Assembly (NCBI GenBank): GCA_034670405.1
Contig: JAXDDX010000187.1
Span: 467,501-531,500 of the forward strand
From: Hoplostethus atlanticus
Lineage: Eukaryota; Chordata; Actinopteri; Trachichthyiformes; Trachichthyidae
Direction: 5' to 3'
DNA: 64,000 bases
The notes below the pieces were generated by a model. The model searched no databases. It had not been told where the DNA came from and saw only the letters and a program-made list of their open reading frames with translations. Shown piece by piece: positions 53,990 through 63,779 of the stretch; the stretch's first letter is position 1, and each line of letters opens with the position of its first letter. The translations under genes were made by a program, and so were the position numbers.

Positions 53990-54260
53990 CTATGACCAGA
54001 GTGCATTACAAGGGGACTCAAAATGCCTTAACACCATGCTTGCAAGACCGCATAACCCTTACTGATGCATTATATCAGCACTTGCAAAAATATTATAGAT
54101 ATAACTTAGAATGAAGTTAAAGCATCTTATGAACGTGTGTGACTATTAGAGGTTGCACTGATATAATGCATTAGTGGGCATCATACGTTAAGCGTGGTCT
54201 TAAGGGTTTATGAGTGCATTAATACTGCAGTTATGGGAAGTGTTAAATCTGTCTTAAGTG
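53990..54260. mobile_element. Palindromic MITE-like element
   Basis: CATAACCCTTACTGATGCAT and ATATCAGCACTTGCAA (54051-54087) pair with TTGCACTGATATAATGCATT and AGTG (54153-54176) and, further out, TAAGGGTTTATGAGTGCATT (54201-54220). Most of the block is thus an imperfect fold-back. No coding capacity; family unknown. Confidence 0.55.
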
Positions 54261-54343
54261 TTTTTTTTTGGCTGTTTCTCTTCATTATAAAAGTACAAAT
54301 TCAAACTTTTCCCACTTCCAAAGCCCCTCTGGACGTTCGACCC

Positions 54344-54365
54344 CCGCCCGCCCGCCCGCCCGCCC
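54344..54365. repeat. (CCCG)n tetranucleotide
   Basis: Five to six CCCG/CCGC units, an uncommon GC-rich tetranucleotide for this window. Confidence 0.92.
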
Positions 54366-54745
54366 ATGCACTTCTCTCTCCAAAGCATCCCCCCCTTTTC
54401 TTTCCTTCAAACTCGTGCAATCTCCCAATCCCACACCCTAACCTATTAACGCCGGTAGTGTAGGCTCTCCCCCGGCATTTTCTCCCCTTCCTCTATTGTA
54501 TAAATATACGATTAACTAAAAAAAGACATCATCTGTTTGGCTCGGTGCGGTCCCCGAGCGTGTTGTTTTGGCCCCCTGTACAACAGAGAGAGTGTTTGTT
54601 GGCGTTAACTAGCACACGTGTCGAAAATAAACACCTCGCTCGACGGCGATCCATTAATAACACGCCTTCGCTTTGTTGCCCGCTTGTTTCTGCTGCTGCT
54701 GCGTTTTGTTACTTTGCTGTCTTACTTTCCCCCGTCTTTTGTAGC
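54366..54745. promoter_or_regulatory. CNE-like block
   Basis: 54590-54740 is complex: ACACGTGTCGAAAATAAACA (E-box CACGTG), CGATCCATTAATAACACGCC and TGCTGCTGCTGCG. Followed by GT arrays. Not coding. Confidence 0.35.
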
Positions 54746-54749
54746 GCCT

Positions 54750-55107
54750 GTGTGACTGTGTGTGTGTGTGCGCGCATGTGTGTGTGCAACATGCTTTAAT
54801 GTCTATGAAGCTGTGTGTGTCTGGTTTTGTACATGTAAGTGTGTTTGTGTGTGTGCATGCATGCGTGTGTGTGTGTGTGTGTGACCAGGTGACCGGCATC
54901 ACCGAGGACTTGCAGAGAGAGAGGGAAGAAATGGTGGAAGAAAAAGAGAGAAGAAGAAGAGAGAAAGGACGAGAGGCATAGAGAGAGAGAGAGAGAGATA
55001 CATGACAACCATCAAATCTCAAAGCATCCAAAAAGGTTTACAATATTCCTGAAGTATTTGCACATGCATCCTCTGATCAAAACGTGTGTGTGTGTGTTTG
55101 CATGCAT

Positions 55108-55140
<33 letters not shown>
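54750..55140. repeat. GT/GA microsatellite belt
   Basis: (GT)n near 54755-54770 and about 54865-54883, A/G-rich GAAGAAGAAGAGAG, (GA)n at 54979-54998, then (GT)n at 55084-55097 and 55110-55138. Confidence 0.92.
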
Positions 55141-55141
<1 letters not shown>

Positions 55142-55400
55142 ACGTTCAGCCGAGCCAGTGCTATTTTGGGTGGCTGGCATTCAGGAGACACTCTCAGAAT
55201 GTCACAAGAAACAAATAACCCTTCCCAAAAACCCAGCCACCCCCCCCTCCAACATCCGCCCCCACCCCCGCGAACACAAAGAAGAAAAAAAAAAAAGAAA
55301 ACTTTCCCTGTTATGAATATGCAGATACATCACAGAAGAGTCAGCGCTTGTTTGAAGAACTGCTGCTTTTTGTTTCCAGCAATTAAAAGCGCAAACAACT
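55141..55400. promoter_or_regulatory. CNE-like block
   Basis: C-rich and poly-A (55286-55298) first, then complex text TTATGAATATGCAGATACAT, TTTCCAGCAATTAAAAGCGC ending at a (CT)n. Not coding. Confidence 0.35.
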
Positions 55401-55401
<1 letters not shown>

Positions 55402-55450
<49 letters not shown>

Positions 55451-55460
55451 GCTCTCTCTT
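55402..55460. repeat. (CT)n microsatellite
   Basis: A pure 47-base CT run, then CGCGCTCTCTC. Confidence 0.96.
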
Positions 55461-55790
55461 TTCTCGCTGTCGGTCGGCCTATGAATATGGTTAGCGGTGC
55501 CAATACGGCTCTCTCGCTCGCCCCAACTCCCCGGATGGATGGAGATTAGCAATGGAAATGGAAAATACATAATGCAATAATGATGATGCTCTTCGGTCGG
55601 ACGGCTTCGGAATAAATAACATTGTTGTTTTTTTTGGGAAAAAGTGGGAAAAGAAAAAAACACGATCAGCTTGATTTCTTTCTAACCGTTGTGCTGCTAA
55701 AAGGTATTCTTCTTGGAAAAGTTCTTGGAAAAAAAAACAACTTTTATTTTGTTATTTTTGTACAGATGTTGTGAAAGTAAAAAAAAGCTG
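55461..55790. promoter_or_regulatory. CNE-like block
   Basis: GGCCTATGAATATGGTTAGC, GGAGATTAGCAATGGAAATG and AAATACATAATGCAATAATG directly after the (CT)n, then A/T-run sequence. Inferred regulatory. Confidence 0.4.
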
Positions 55791-55794
55791 CAGA

Positions 55795-56115
55795 CGTCGT
55801 TTGTGTGTGTGAAAATACACCCGTCGTATCAGCCTGGGTCGTAAAGGCTGCAACGGAGAGGAGCGTCCCATCAAGGGATAGTCACTGGGAAATTCGCCAC
55901 ACAGGAAGTGCTGAAAACATAAGAGCAGCTATAGCGAGCGTTCCGTCCGGGGAAAGCTGGACTCACCAATGTTAGATCTTTAGCATGAAGCATCACAGAC
56001 AAGCTGGGTTGGTCAACCGTGAGCACGCTGTGTGCAGTTTAGTGACGTCACCTTACACAGGATTTCTGAGTATCAAAGTAAGAAAAGTTCAAACAATTAC
56101 CACTTTGGCCATTTG
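55795..56115 (+). mobile_element. Family C repeat, copy 3
   Basis: AAAATACACCCGTCGTATCA, CACACAGGAAGTGCTGAAAA and ACACAGGATTTCTGAGTATC parallel copy 2. It runs directly into family A copy 6. Confidence 0.6.
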
Positions 56116-56144
56116 GGGCCACCCGCATGTGAAGTTGCCTTGTG

Positions 56145-56370
56145 CAGTTTAAAAGTGATAATTGCTGTGGTGTTTCTGCACTGCACTTCCACAGAGATCA
56201 CCTGTCAATCAAACAGTGTGTCCACTACTGTGACGTCTTTCTCCTTGGGTTTCCTGTTGTTGGAGTTTCTCTTTTTCTCTTCTTCTATTTAGTCCAAACA
56301 AACCCGGAAAATGCGTCACTTCCTGTGCGCCAGAGGATTTCTCCCAGGAAAGAACCTACCTGACACCGGG
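56145..56370 (+). mobile_element. Family A dispersed repeat, copy 6
   Basis: TGCTGTGGTGTTTCTGCACT, AGAGATCACCTGTCAATCAA, GACGTCTTTCTCCTTGGGTT and CGTCACTTCCTGTGCGCCAG: the complete core in order. Confidence 0.8.
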
Positions 56371-56432
56371 GTGTTTAGAACAGCAGATGGCAAAAGCTTT
56401 CATGACCTGGCTAGAGGTTGAATCACAATTGC

Positions 56433-56690
56433 CAGTGGTGGGGAAAGTTAACTTTAAAAGTGACTGGTTAGGTTACAAAGTTTCTCTTTAGTAATTGTAA
56501 TAATATACTTTTAATAATATAGTTTTAAAACTAATATCATTAGTGTTGCAGTCTGACAAACAGGAACGCTAACAAAAATGAAACAATATGAAGGAAAAGT
56601 AAAAGTAACTAATAACGGATTACAAGAACTGTAAAACTACCACGTTAAGTTACTAGTAATACGTGCACGTGCTGCATGTAGCTTTGCTTC
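56433..56690. mobile_element. hAT-type MITE, left part
   Basis: Starts CAGTGGTGGGGAAAGTTAAC, a well-known hAT MITE terminus (CAGTGGTGGGGAAAGTTAC type). AAAAGTAACTAATAACGG and AAGTTACTAGTAATACG are typical interior words. A matching right terminus is not visible, so it is truncated or decayed. Confidence 0.65.
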
Positions 56691-57400
56691 TACATACCCA
56701 ATGGGAAACCACCAACAGCAGTAGCATGTAGCGTTCAGGACCAGTGTTCCCTCCGGGCTGATAGTTTAGTGACCTACGTCTCATCCTTTATCACACTGAC
56801 CAAATAATTCTATCTTGTCAGTCATTGCTCCACTTTGTCCCCAAATATTTAGTGAATTTTCAAAGTTTTTTGGCAGCGAATGATATTAGAATGCAGGCAA
56901 CGTTGCCACACCTTCGGGTTTAGTAGAATAATGACGGCTAACACCATCATTTGATCAGAATTCAGTACCAGAGCGAGTGTTGTTCCACATCTAGCCTGTA
57001 TCCATCAAAATAACCCAGTCAAAACTCATTTCCCCCCCTAGTGTAGACACCTCAATCCTTATATTTGATAAACAGCAGAGGGGGGGTGAGGACGTGCCCT
57101 GTCACATCTCATGACTGGCTGAGTGCTGAGAGAGGAGGGCATCTGTCCGCCCCGCGCTGGCTACTCCTCAAATATTAATAATGATAATGAGCATAGGGCC
57201 GGGCGGGAGGGGGGGGGGCGGCCGGGGCCCCGCGACGAGCATCCCCTTATTAGAATAACCCCTGGAACCCCTCGGAAACCCATGCGCCCTCATAGGAAGC
57301 GAATATGGACACGCACATACGCGCATGGAAGCAAAATGGACGCAAAAGCCCCGCAAAGGCATAGTCAAAACAGAGCTGAGAGCATGCAAACACGTCTACA
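56691..57400. other. Spacer
   Basis: A G-run at about 57209-57219; complex CpG-containing text at 57220-57380. A 117-codon plus frame shows no recognised domain. No gene. Confidence 0.4.
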
Positions 57401-57644
57401 CACACACACATGCACATGCACATGCACATGCACACCAAGTGGGACAGACATGCAAATAGGTATCCATGGGGACTGAGAAGAGGCTTCCCCTCTGGCCAGA
57501 GAGCCCCTATAGCCCCCTCTTCCACCCCCTACCCTCCTGACCCATGTCACACACAATCAGCCTCCCAGTCCAACACACACACACACACACACATTGTTTC
57601 TCCAACTCACCACGGCAACCCCCCTATGCACTATCTCTCTCTCC

Positions 57645-57686
<42 letters not shown>

Positions 57687-57690
57687 GACA
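57401..57690. repeat. CA arrays and (CATGCA)n
   Basis: (CA)n then (CATGCA)n at 57409-57433, (CA)n at 57574-57594 and a longer (CA)n at 57651-57681. Confidence 0.93.
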
Positions 57691-57699
57691 TGGCGGGTG

Positions 57700-57985
57700 C
57701 CCTGCCTCACCCCTGGCCCCCGTCGGTCATTAGTATGGGGGCCTGTCTGTGTTTGTTTGGCTTCTAATGGACCATTTAAATGCAGAATATTCACAGCAGA
57801 CAGGGCCGTCCTCGGGGGAACAGGGCGCGCACGGAGGCCTGAATATGCCGCGGCTCCATTATCCTGGAGGAAGTTATCCTTATTATCATCACACAATGCC
57901 ACGCTGACTGGCAATGAGTCCGGCTGCCGCGGCCCCCTCAGCCCGGTCTCGCTAACGGCAGCAGAAGTACTCTCACACTCCTCTC
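57700..57985. promoter_or_regulatory. Strong CNE-like block
   Basis: GGTCATTAGTATGGGGGCCT, TCTAATGGACCATTTAAATG, CAGAATATTCACAGCAGACA, TCCATTATCCTGGAGGAAGT and CACGCTGACTGGCAATGAGT. Unbroken complex sequence directly after a CA array; no coding frame with a recognised domain. Confidence 0.45.
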
Positions 57986-58245
57986 AGCTTTATATATCAC
58001 ATGTATGTTTTGATATTTTTCGACTTATTTGCCGTTTTTTCCCCCCCCCCGCGCACATACTTGACATTGTCTTCCTGTCTCGGATATCGTTGCGGCCTAT
58101 TTTTGCGCATCCGTGACGTTTTCACACAAGCAAACGTTCGTTTTTTTTTTGCTGCTCCCTTTTATCACCGAGCGATACTAACATAATAGAGATTCCAACT
58201 ATAACCCGGTTTCGTGAAAGCTTTTACATTTGCAGTTCCAAACAC
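57986..58245. other. Spacer
   Basis: A C-run at 58041-58050, T-run at 58141-58150; otherwise unrecognised. Confidence 0.4.
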
Positions 58246-58515
58246 GTTTCCGGGGGGGGAAAAAATTCCTCCGACGCACAGGAAATGATGCATTTTACAT
58301 TTTCAACGGAGAGAGTTAGCGTTAGCGTTAGCGTTAGCGTAAATGCTGTTTCAGGTGCTTTTCCACCCTGACGAGAATAGAATTGAAGGAAAATACTGAA
58401 TTTTCGAAATTCGTTTGGCATGAAATGTAAAGATATTGAATCTCAGCTATCGGCAGTATTGGCATCGGCCGTCAAAATCCCGCATCGGTCAAATCCTGAG
58501 CGTGAGCTAGATCGA
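58205..58515 (+). mobile_element. Family B repeat with family A-like left edge
   Basis: The left edge GAAAGCTTTTACATTTGCAG and CACAGGAAATGATGCATTTT resembles the end of family A copy 4. Then (GTTAGC)4, AAATGCTGTTTCAGGTGCTT, CCACCCTGACGAGAATAGAA, and GGCAGTATTGGCATCGGCCG, which is the family B TATCGG module. Confidence 0.7.
58315..58338. repeat. (GTTAGC)4 hexanucleotide
   Basis: Four perfect GTTAGC units located where other family B copies read GTTTTAGTGTCCC, so this array replaces or has expanded within that segment. Confidence 0.95.
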
Positions 58516-58850
58516 TACGTGTTGTAATACAGGACGTAAAGCCGACAGCGTGCTATCTTATACTGCACCGTGTCATATTGGACTCTGTGTGTTAATATTT
58601 GTTGATGTTTCAGTGTCATGTAGCATCCATCAGACAGAGTAGAAGTGTGTTGTTGTCCAGTTAATTTTTCTAAAAGCAGCATCTCTCCCTCCCTCTCCCT
58701 CTCTCCCTCCTACTCTCTCTCTCTCGCTGTCCTTCCTTGTGGTTAATCTTATAAAAATGAAAGGGACTTTGGCGAGAGGCCGATCAGAGTGCCATCCTCT
58801 GCCGCCGGCTGTAGATTAGCATAATATTTTAGAGTTTAATGTGTGTGTCT
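58516..58850. promoter_or_regulatory. Spacer with a CNE-like right part
   Basis: Pyrimidine-rich at 58680-58725, then GAGAGGCCGATCAGAGTGCC and GATTAGCATAATATTTTAGA just before GT arrays. Not coding. Confidence 0.3.
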
Positions 58851-59175
58851 ATAAATTGTGTGTGTTTGTGTGTGTGAGAGGGGTGTTGTAGTGTGTGTGT
58901 GTGTGTGCATGAGCGTGCATGCATATACACATGCCTCTGTGTATGTGCATGTGTGTATATTTATATATATATATAGGGCTGTGTGTGTGTTTGTGTGCGT
59001 GTGTGTGTGTGTCCGTGTTCGTTTGGGTGCATGCACGTGAGAGGAGTATTGAAGTGTGTGCATGTGTGTGTGTGTGTATATATATATATATGGCTGTGTG
59101 CATGTCTGTGTGTATAAATTGTGTGCACGTGTGTGGTGAACAATATGTATGTGCATGTACATACATATGCCTGTG

Positions 59176-59216
<41 letters not shown>
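58851..59216. repeat. GT/TA microsatellite belt
   Basis: Degenerate and pure GT runs with (TA)n at about 58962-58974 and 59078-59090. The last pure GT run is at 59182-59214. Confidence 0.93.
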
Positions 59217-59415
59217 TATGTATGCTCAGAGGTCTCCGGGGAGCGGTGGTGGAGGAGGAGGAGGGGGGGAGGCGGGGGGCTGGAGGGAGGCCGCTAGCCC
59301 AGTGGGAGGCTCCAGATGTGGGGCTACTGAGCTGACAGGCCTGGGCCCCTCTGGGCGTATGTGTGCCAACCACAACCTCTCGCTCTGCAGCAGCCCTTCT
59401 GCAGTGTGGTTATGG

Positions 59416-59456
<41 letters not shown>

Positions 59457-59545
59457 TTTGGGGTATGGAGAAAGAGAAAAAGAGGAGAAGAAAGAGAGGG
59501 GGATGGAGAGAAGGTGACCAGAGGGAAAGGAAGAAATACAGCCTG
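59217..59545. other. G-rich segment and (GA)n
   Basis: GGTGGAGGAGGAGGAGGGGG near 59247-59270 (possible G-quadruplex), complex text to 59400, then (GA)n at 59424-59453 and A/G-rich sequence. Confidence 0.6.
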
Positions 59546-59563
59546 ATATGTGATGTTAAAAAC

Positions 59564-59827
59564 AAATACATCTGTGAGAGCGGTAGCAGAGACGTTTGAG
59601 AAGCAGGCTTGGGATCGGAAGGTTGCCGGTTTGAATCCCCTCCATATACGTTTACACACATTCAAATCTGCGAGCTGTCCAGTATAACCACAGGTTTATA
59701 CTGGAGGCTGCACGGGAGCAGTTGGAGGTTGGGTGCCTTGCTCAAGGGCGTTTATTTGGAACCGGCAACCTTCCAGTCACAGGCCAGCGTCTCAAACGTC
59801 TCCGCTACCGCTCTCGCAGATGTATTT
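59564..59827 (+). mobile_element. Fold-back tRNA-SINE
   Basis: The left arm (59564-59632) holds GAGCGGTAGCAGAGACGTTT, GGAAGGTTGCCGGTTTGAAT; the B box is GGTTTGAATCC. The right arm (59760-59827) is its imperfect reverse complement (AACCGGCAACCTTCC ... GCTACCGCTCTCGCAGATGT). The 127-base middle includes GTGCCTTGCTCAAGGGC. So the tRNA-like head occurs at both ends in opposite orientation. Confidence 0.78.
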
Positions 59828-59835
59828 TGTGTTGT

Positions 59836-60120
59836 GATGATGTTTGAGCTTCGAGGCTAACCGCTGCCACCTCAATCCCCACAAAGCGAATGAGTGACGC
59901 CTTCCCCTCAACATCTACTGCTGAGGCACCGTCGAGCCAGGCACCGAAACCTCCAGTGTGTTGAGTCAATAGCATAGCGTAGCCTCGCTGCAAACACAAA
60001 GGATTTTTTTTTTTTTTTACAGTAATAACCCCTCATAATCTCATAGAGGGGTACACTCACAAACACACGTGCAAAAGATTGCTCCCAGACACACAGATGT
60101 ACACAATTTATAGGCCTATA
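59836..60120. other. Spacer with poly-T
   Basis: A poly-T run at about 60006-60019; otherwise unrecognised. Confidence 0.4.
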
Positions 60121-60465
60121 TGTCGACACACACACACACACACAGTTTACTATATACACCGACAATGCATAAACACACCACCGCAATTCATACATGATCA
60201 AACACACACTTGTGCAAACATTTATTTGCAGCTGCATGCATACGCTATAGCCACGGCTGCTGTGAACCACACACACACACACAACACACACACACAGCCT
60301 TGCTCCAGCGTGGTGTGTGTGTGTGGTGTTGTGTACAGTCAAGCCTGCAGCAGTTCTTCCAGTGAATGTTATCTGGTCTTATCTGTGTGTGTGTGACTGG
60401 CCTGGTAACACTGGGCCTGCTCCATACGCCTTATCACCGGGACAGCCAGCAAACCCTCCCCTCCC

Positions 60466-60509
<44 letters not shown>

Positions 60510-60520
60510 ACACACACAAG
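60121..60520. repeat. CA/GT microsatellite belt
   Basis: (CA)n at about 60125-60143, 60269-60295 (interrupted) and a long 60468-60518 (one TA interruption); (GT)n near 60311-60325 and 60383-60393. Confidence 0.93.
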
Positions 60521-61130
60521 CCAAGTAAGTACACTATCAAGAAAGTGACCACCTACAGTGCACACAATGGAGAAACCTATATCACCCTGTGCTCTGGAGA
60601 TGGCTTGTTGACCGTGAGATTTGCCGCGCTTTGCACTTTGCACTTCCTGTTCGCCGTGCCGCAGGAAACGAAACGGATCCGGATCTCGCCTGAGAAAATC
60701 TCTGAAGGCATCACACAGGCACACACACACAAAAGCATTCATTTATGCCGCCCCCCCCCCCCCCTTAAAGCCCATATTATTTACTTTGACGTATACTAGG
60801 AATTCACGATGAAGGGGAAGTGAGTTTATAATCCTTTCACTACATCCCTATGTCCCAGACGCCCTATTTATTTATATATTTTTAAAAATATTTCTTCATT
60901 TTCAGGTAAAAGTGAAAGAGAAATTCACCGAAAGAAGAAACTGACTCGTTCGCAGCATCGTTCGCGGGGTAGGGCTGGGGTCTTTTGGTCAGCAGCCCAC
61001 CCCCTGGTTTTTCTTTCTTCTCTGTCTCACGTGCAAAAAAACACACACACACGGCTCACCGTTGCCCCCGTTGTGTCGGCGGGGGGGGGTTGGGAGGTGT
61101 TGGGGTGGGTGGGGGGGCAGTGCCCGGGGC
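60521..61130. other. Spacer with poly-C and G-runs
   Basis: A C-run at 60751-60765 and G-runs at 61079-61090 and 61111-61117. No gene recognised. Confidence 0.4.
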
Positions 61131-61134
61131 CATA

Positions 61135-61340
61135 TGGCAGAGACACAGACATTTACATAATGTCATATTTTATTTAATTAGCCATTCTAAATGCAATCAA
61201 AAGCTGATGAGGGCTCGGAGCTGCCTCGCTGATTGGCAACATGATAGCGCTCTGACCCCAAAACACCGCCGCACCGCATCCCAATGATGCAATATTGAAC
61301 CCATCCCTCTGCTCCTACGCAAAACCCCAATTCGCCGCTT
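61135..61340. promoter_or_regulatory. CNE-like block
   Basis: GTCATATTTTATTTAATTAG, CCATTCTAAATGCAATCAAA (ATCAAAAG, TCF-like), GCTGATTGGCAACATGATAG and CAATGATGCAATATTGAACC. Complex and ending at a GT array. Inferred enhancer. Confidence 0.42.
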
Positions 61341-61344
61341 GCTG

Positions 61345-61730
61345 CCAGTGTGTGTGTGTGTGTGTGTGTTGGGTTTGTGTTCGTCATTTAGTAATTGTGT
61401 GTGAGTGTGTGTGTTGCACGAGAGAGGGCGAGTAACTTCATCATTTAGTAATTGAGAAGGGGGGGTGAGGGTGAAAAAAAAAAAAAAAAGACATGAAAAT
61501 GGGGAATTGGCAGGGAGGGAAAGAAAGAAGGAAAGAAAGAGAGAAAGAAAGAAAGAGTCAGGGGAGACAGGTGTGAAAGAGAGTGGGTCAGCCAGTGTGT
61601 ATCACATGGTTTGGGTTATATTTGGGGCGGTTGGCTGGTGTGACGGTGCAGGTGTGTGTGTGTGTGTTTGTGTTTCTGAGAATCAGGAACTAGACCGGTA
61701 GACTAGTCCTTTAGGACCACCCTGCTCAGC
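61345..61730. repeat. GT arrays and purine tract
   Basis: (GT)n at about 61347-61368 and 61396-61412, poly-A at 61474-61488, (GAAA)n-type purine tract at 61512-61557, and (GT)n at about 61653-61668. Confidence 0.9.
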
Positions 61731-61741
61731 CAAGTGTCAAG

Positions 61742-61869
61742 CACACACACACACAAACACACACACACACACACACATTGAAACTGCCTTCCCAGAGGAG
61801 AGGAGCGTTGGTGGGTAAAGGGACCATACCAGGTCCCCTTGAACAGGAAGGAAGGAAACAAGGCCTAAC

Positions 61870-61903
<34 letters not shown>

Positions 61904-61976
61904 GTGAGTGCATATGCCCAAGCGTGAATGCACACAAATATCAGTGGGTGTTCACACACACACACACACACACACG
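61742..61976. repeat. Three (CA)n arrays
   Basis: CA runs at 61742-61778, 61873-61900 and 61953-61975, with unique pieces of 95 and 50 bases between. Confidence 0.95.
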
Positions 61977-62265
61977 CCGCCACGCTCTCAGCAGCAAGTC
62001 AAATAAACAGTCTCGGCAGGGCGGTCAGGTACTGCATGGTTTAACAGGGCCAAAGTGTTTTAAAGAGGCTGCTGAAAGGTGCTCAATACGGAATGGGCTG
62101 TTTCTGCTGGAATAAATCACTCTTTGTACTCCTCAACCCGGCTCTCCGGCTTACAGAAAACCACCACGGTAAAAACTAGGCTTTCACCGATGTGTCAGGC
62201 TTTCACCGATGTGTCAGTTTGACGATATACCAGGCCGATATTCCTAAAAACAAATGGGATCTGGT
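61977..62265. other. Spacer with a 19-bp tandem duplication
   Basis: GGCTTTCACCGATGTGTCA occurs twice back to back (62179-62197 and 62198-62216). Otherwise unrecognised. Confidence 0.6.
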
Positions 62266-62269
62266 CCAG

Positions 62270-62610
62270 TCAGTGGGGGGTTCAGTAGGGGGTTTTAGTG
62301 TCCCATGATGGTCTAAATGCTGTTTCAGAGGCTTTTCCACCCTGACAAGAATAGAATTCTGTAGGAAACATTTGGTCAAATAAGATATTGATATGTTTCT
62401 GCAGCTTCAATCCAAAAATTCCAGTGTCATCCTTGAAAAAGCTTGGTTTTCTCAACTGCGGTGTTCAGAGAGCAAAGGGTAAAACGCCACATGTAGCTTC
62501 AGTCCAAAATATCGGTATCCTAAAACCCCTGTATCAGTCGAACTCTCGTGACAACCTGAACCGAGAGATTCGTATCGAGAGTCATTTTTATATGGGTGCA
62601 TTTGCTTTTG
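62270..62610 (+). mobile_element. Family B repeat with two TATCGG modules
   Basis: TTTTAGTGTCCCATGATGGT, CTGTTTCAGAGGCTTTTCCA and CCCTGACAAGAATAGAATTC, then two successive modules beginning GCAGCTTCAATCCAAAAATT (62401) and GTAGCTTCAGTCCAAAATAT (62494). The module seems tandemly doubled here. Confidence 0.72.
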
Positions 62611-63210
62611 GTGGCGAATGAGTACAGTGGTTACACTTTTTTTTTAATTCTGTTTCTCTATCATTTCCCATTTCCCATTTCCCATATCATTTCTCCATAT
62701 TGTGACAAATGAGGAATTCAAAGGTATTTCCCTCCTCGTTGGAACCGGTTCAGTTGAGGCACGTGATCAATAGCACAGCAAAGCACATCTTTGTCAGTCT
62801 AAAGCCATATGACCGATATAATGCCTCAACGTTATACTTTTAGGCACAGAAACAGCTTGCTTTACTTTGAAACCCTAATAAACATTCTATTTCGCTTTTA
62901 TTTCCCACATGTTGAATGATAGAGTGGATAAAAGGTGTGAATAAAAAGCACCTGCACTTCAAGTCAAGAGGACAAAGCTACTGCATGAACTAGCCAATCG
63001 ATTGTAGAATGGCATTTTTTACCAATATCATTTCTAATCAAACTTTTTTTTGCCCTTTATTTTGTTAAATTCCTTGATTTTTAATTATTTTCCATTCCCT
63101 CACATGCAAACTCTTTATTAAGATCATTCTTCCTCTCTGGTGGTCTTGTTCTCTGTGTTTCTAAAGTGGGTTTTGTCTTGCTTATCATCATAAAATGGTT
63201 GTTCAGCTAT
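62611..63210. other. AT-rich spacer
   Basis: (CATTTCC)n, about three copies, at 62662-62684; T-runs; no gene recognised. Confidence 0.45.
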
Positions 63211-63218
63211 GGTGGCGG

Positions 63219-63670
63219 GAGCACACACACACACACACACACACACGCACAGACAGACAAACGCAAACTGTCTTTCCGTCTCACTTCCACGAATTGCCCT
63301 TATCAGTGAAGTACGTCTAACCCTGTCTCCTGTAGTGTGCTATAGGAGTGACCAGCCCACAAGCACACACACACACACACACACAAGCCCACTGACCCCA
63401 GGGTTAACCACGCCCGTCAGTTCTTCTGCGCAGTAAAGGGAAGGCATGACATTGTGTTATGACTGTAGAGATGAACAAACACACTCTGTGTGTGTATATA
63501 AGAGAAGGAGGGACAAAGAAACAAAGATAGACACAAAGAGAGGGATCAGGAGACATTCACAGCATTCACATTCACATACACAATCTCTTCCCTTCTGGCT
63601 TTGTCTACATCCACCCTTTAATAGAGGGAAGCAGAATGGTAGAGAGAGAGAGAGAGAGAAAGGTAGAAGG
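63219..63670. repeat. CA and GA arrays with unique linkers
   Basis: (CA)n at 63222-63246 and 63366-63385, short GT near 63486-63498, A/G-rich text, and (GA)n at 63641-63660. Confidence 0.9.
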
Positions 63671-63779
63671 ATAAAGATAATCTTGAGGCTTAGGACTTTA
63701 TCATCGGGGCAGAAAGAGGACTTGTAAGGAATTATTGTGCTGAATAAGACAGAGTAAAGACAAGTGTGTTTCATATCGA

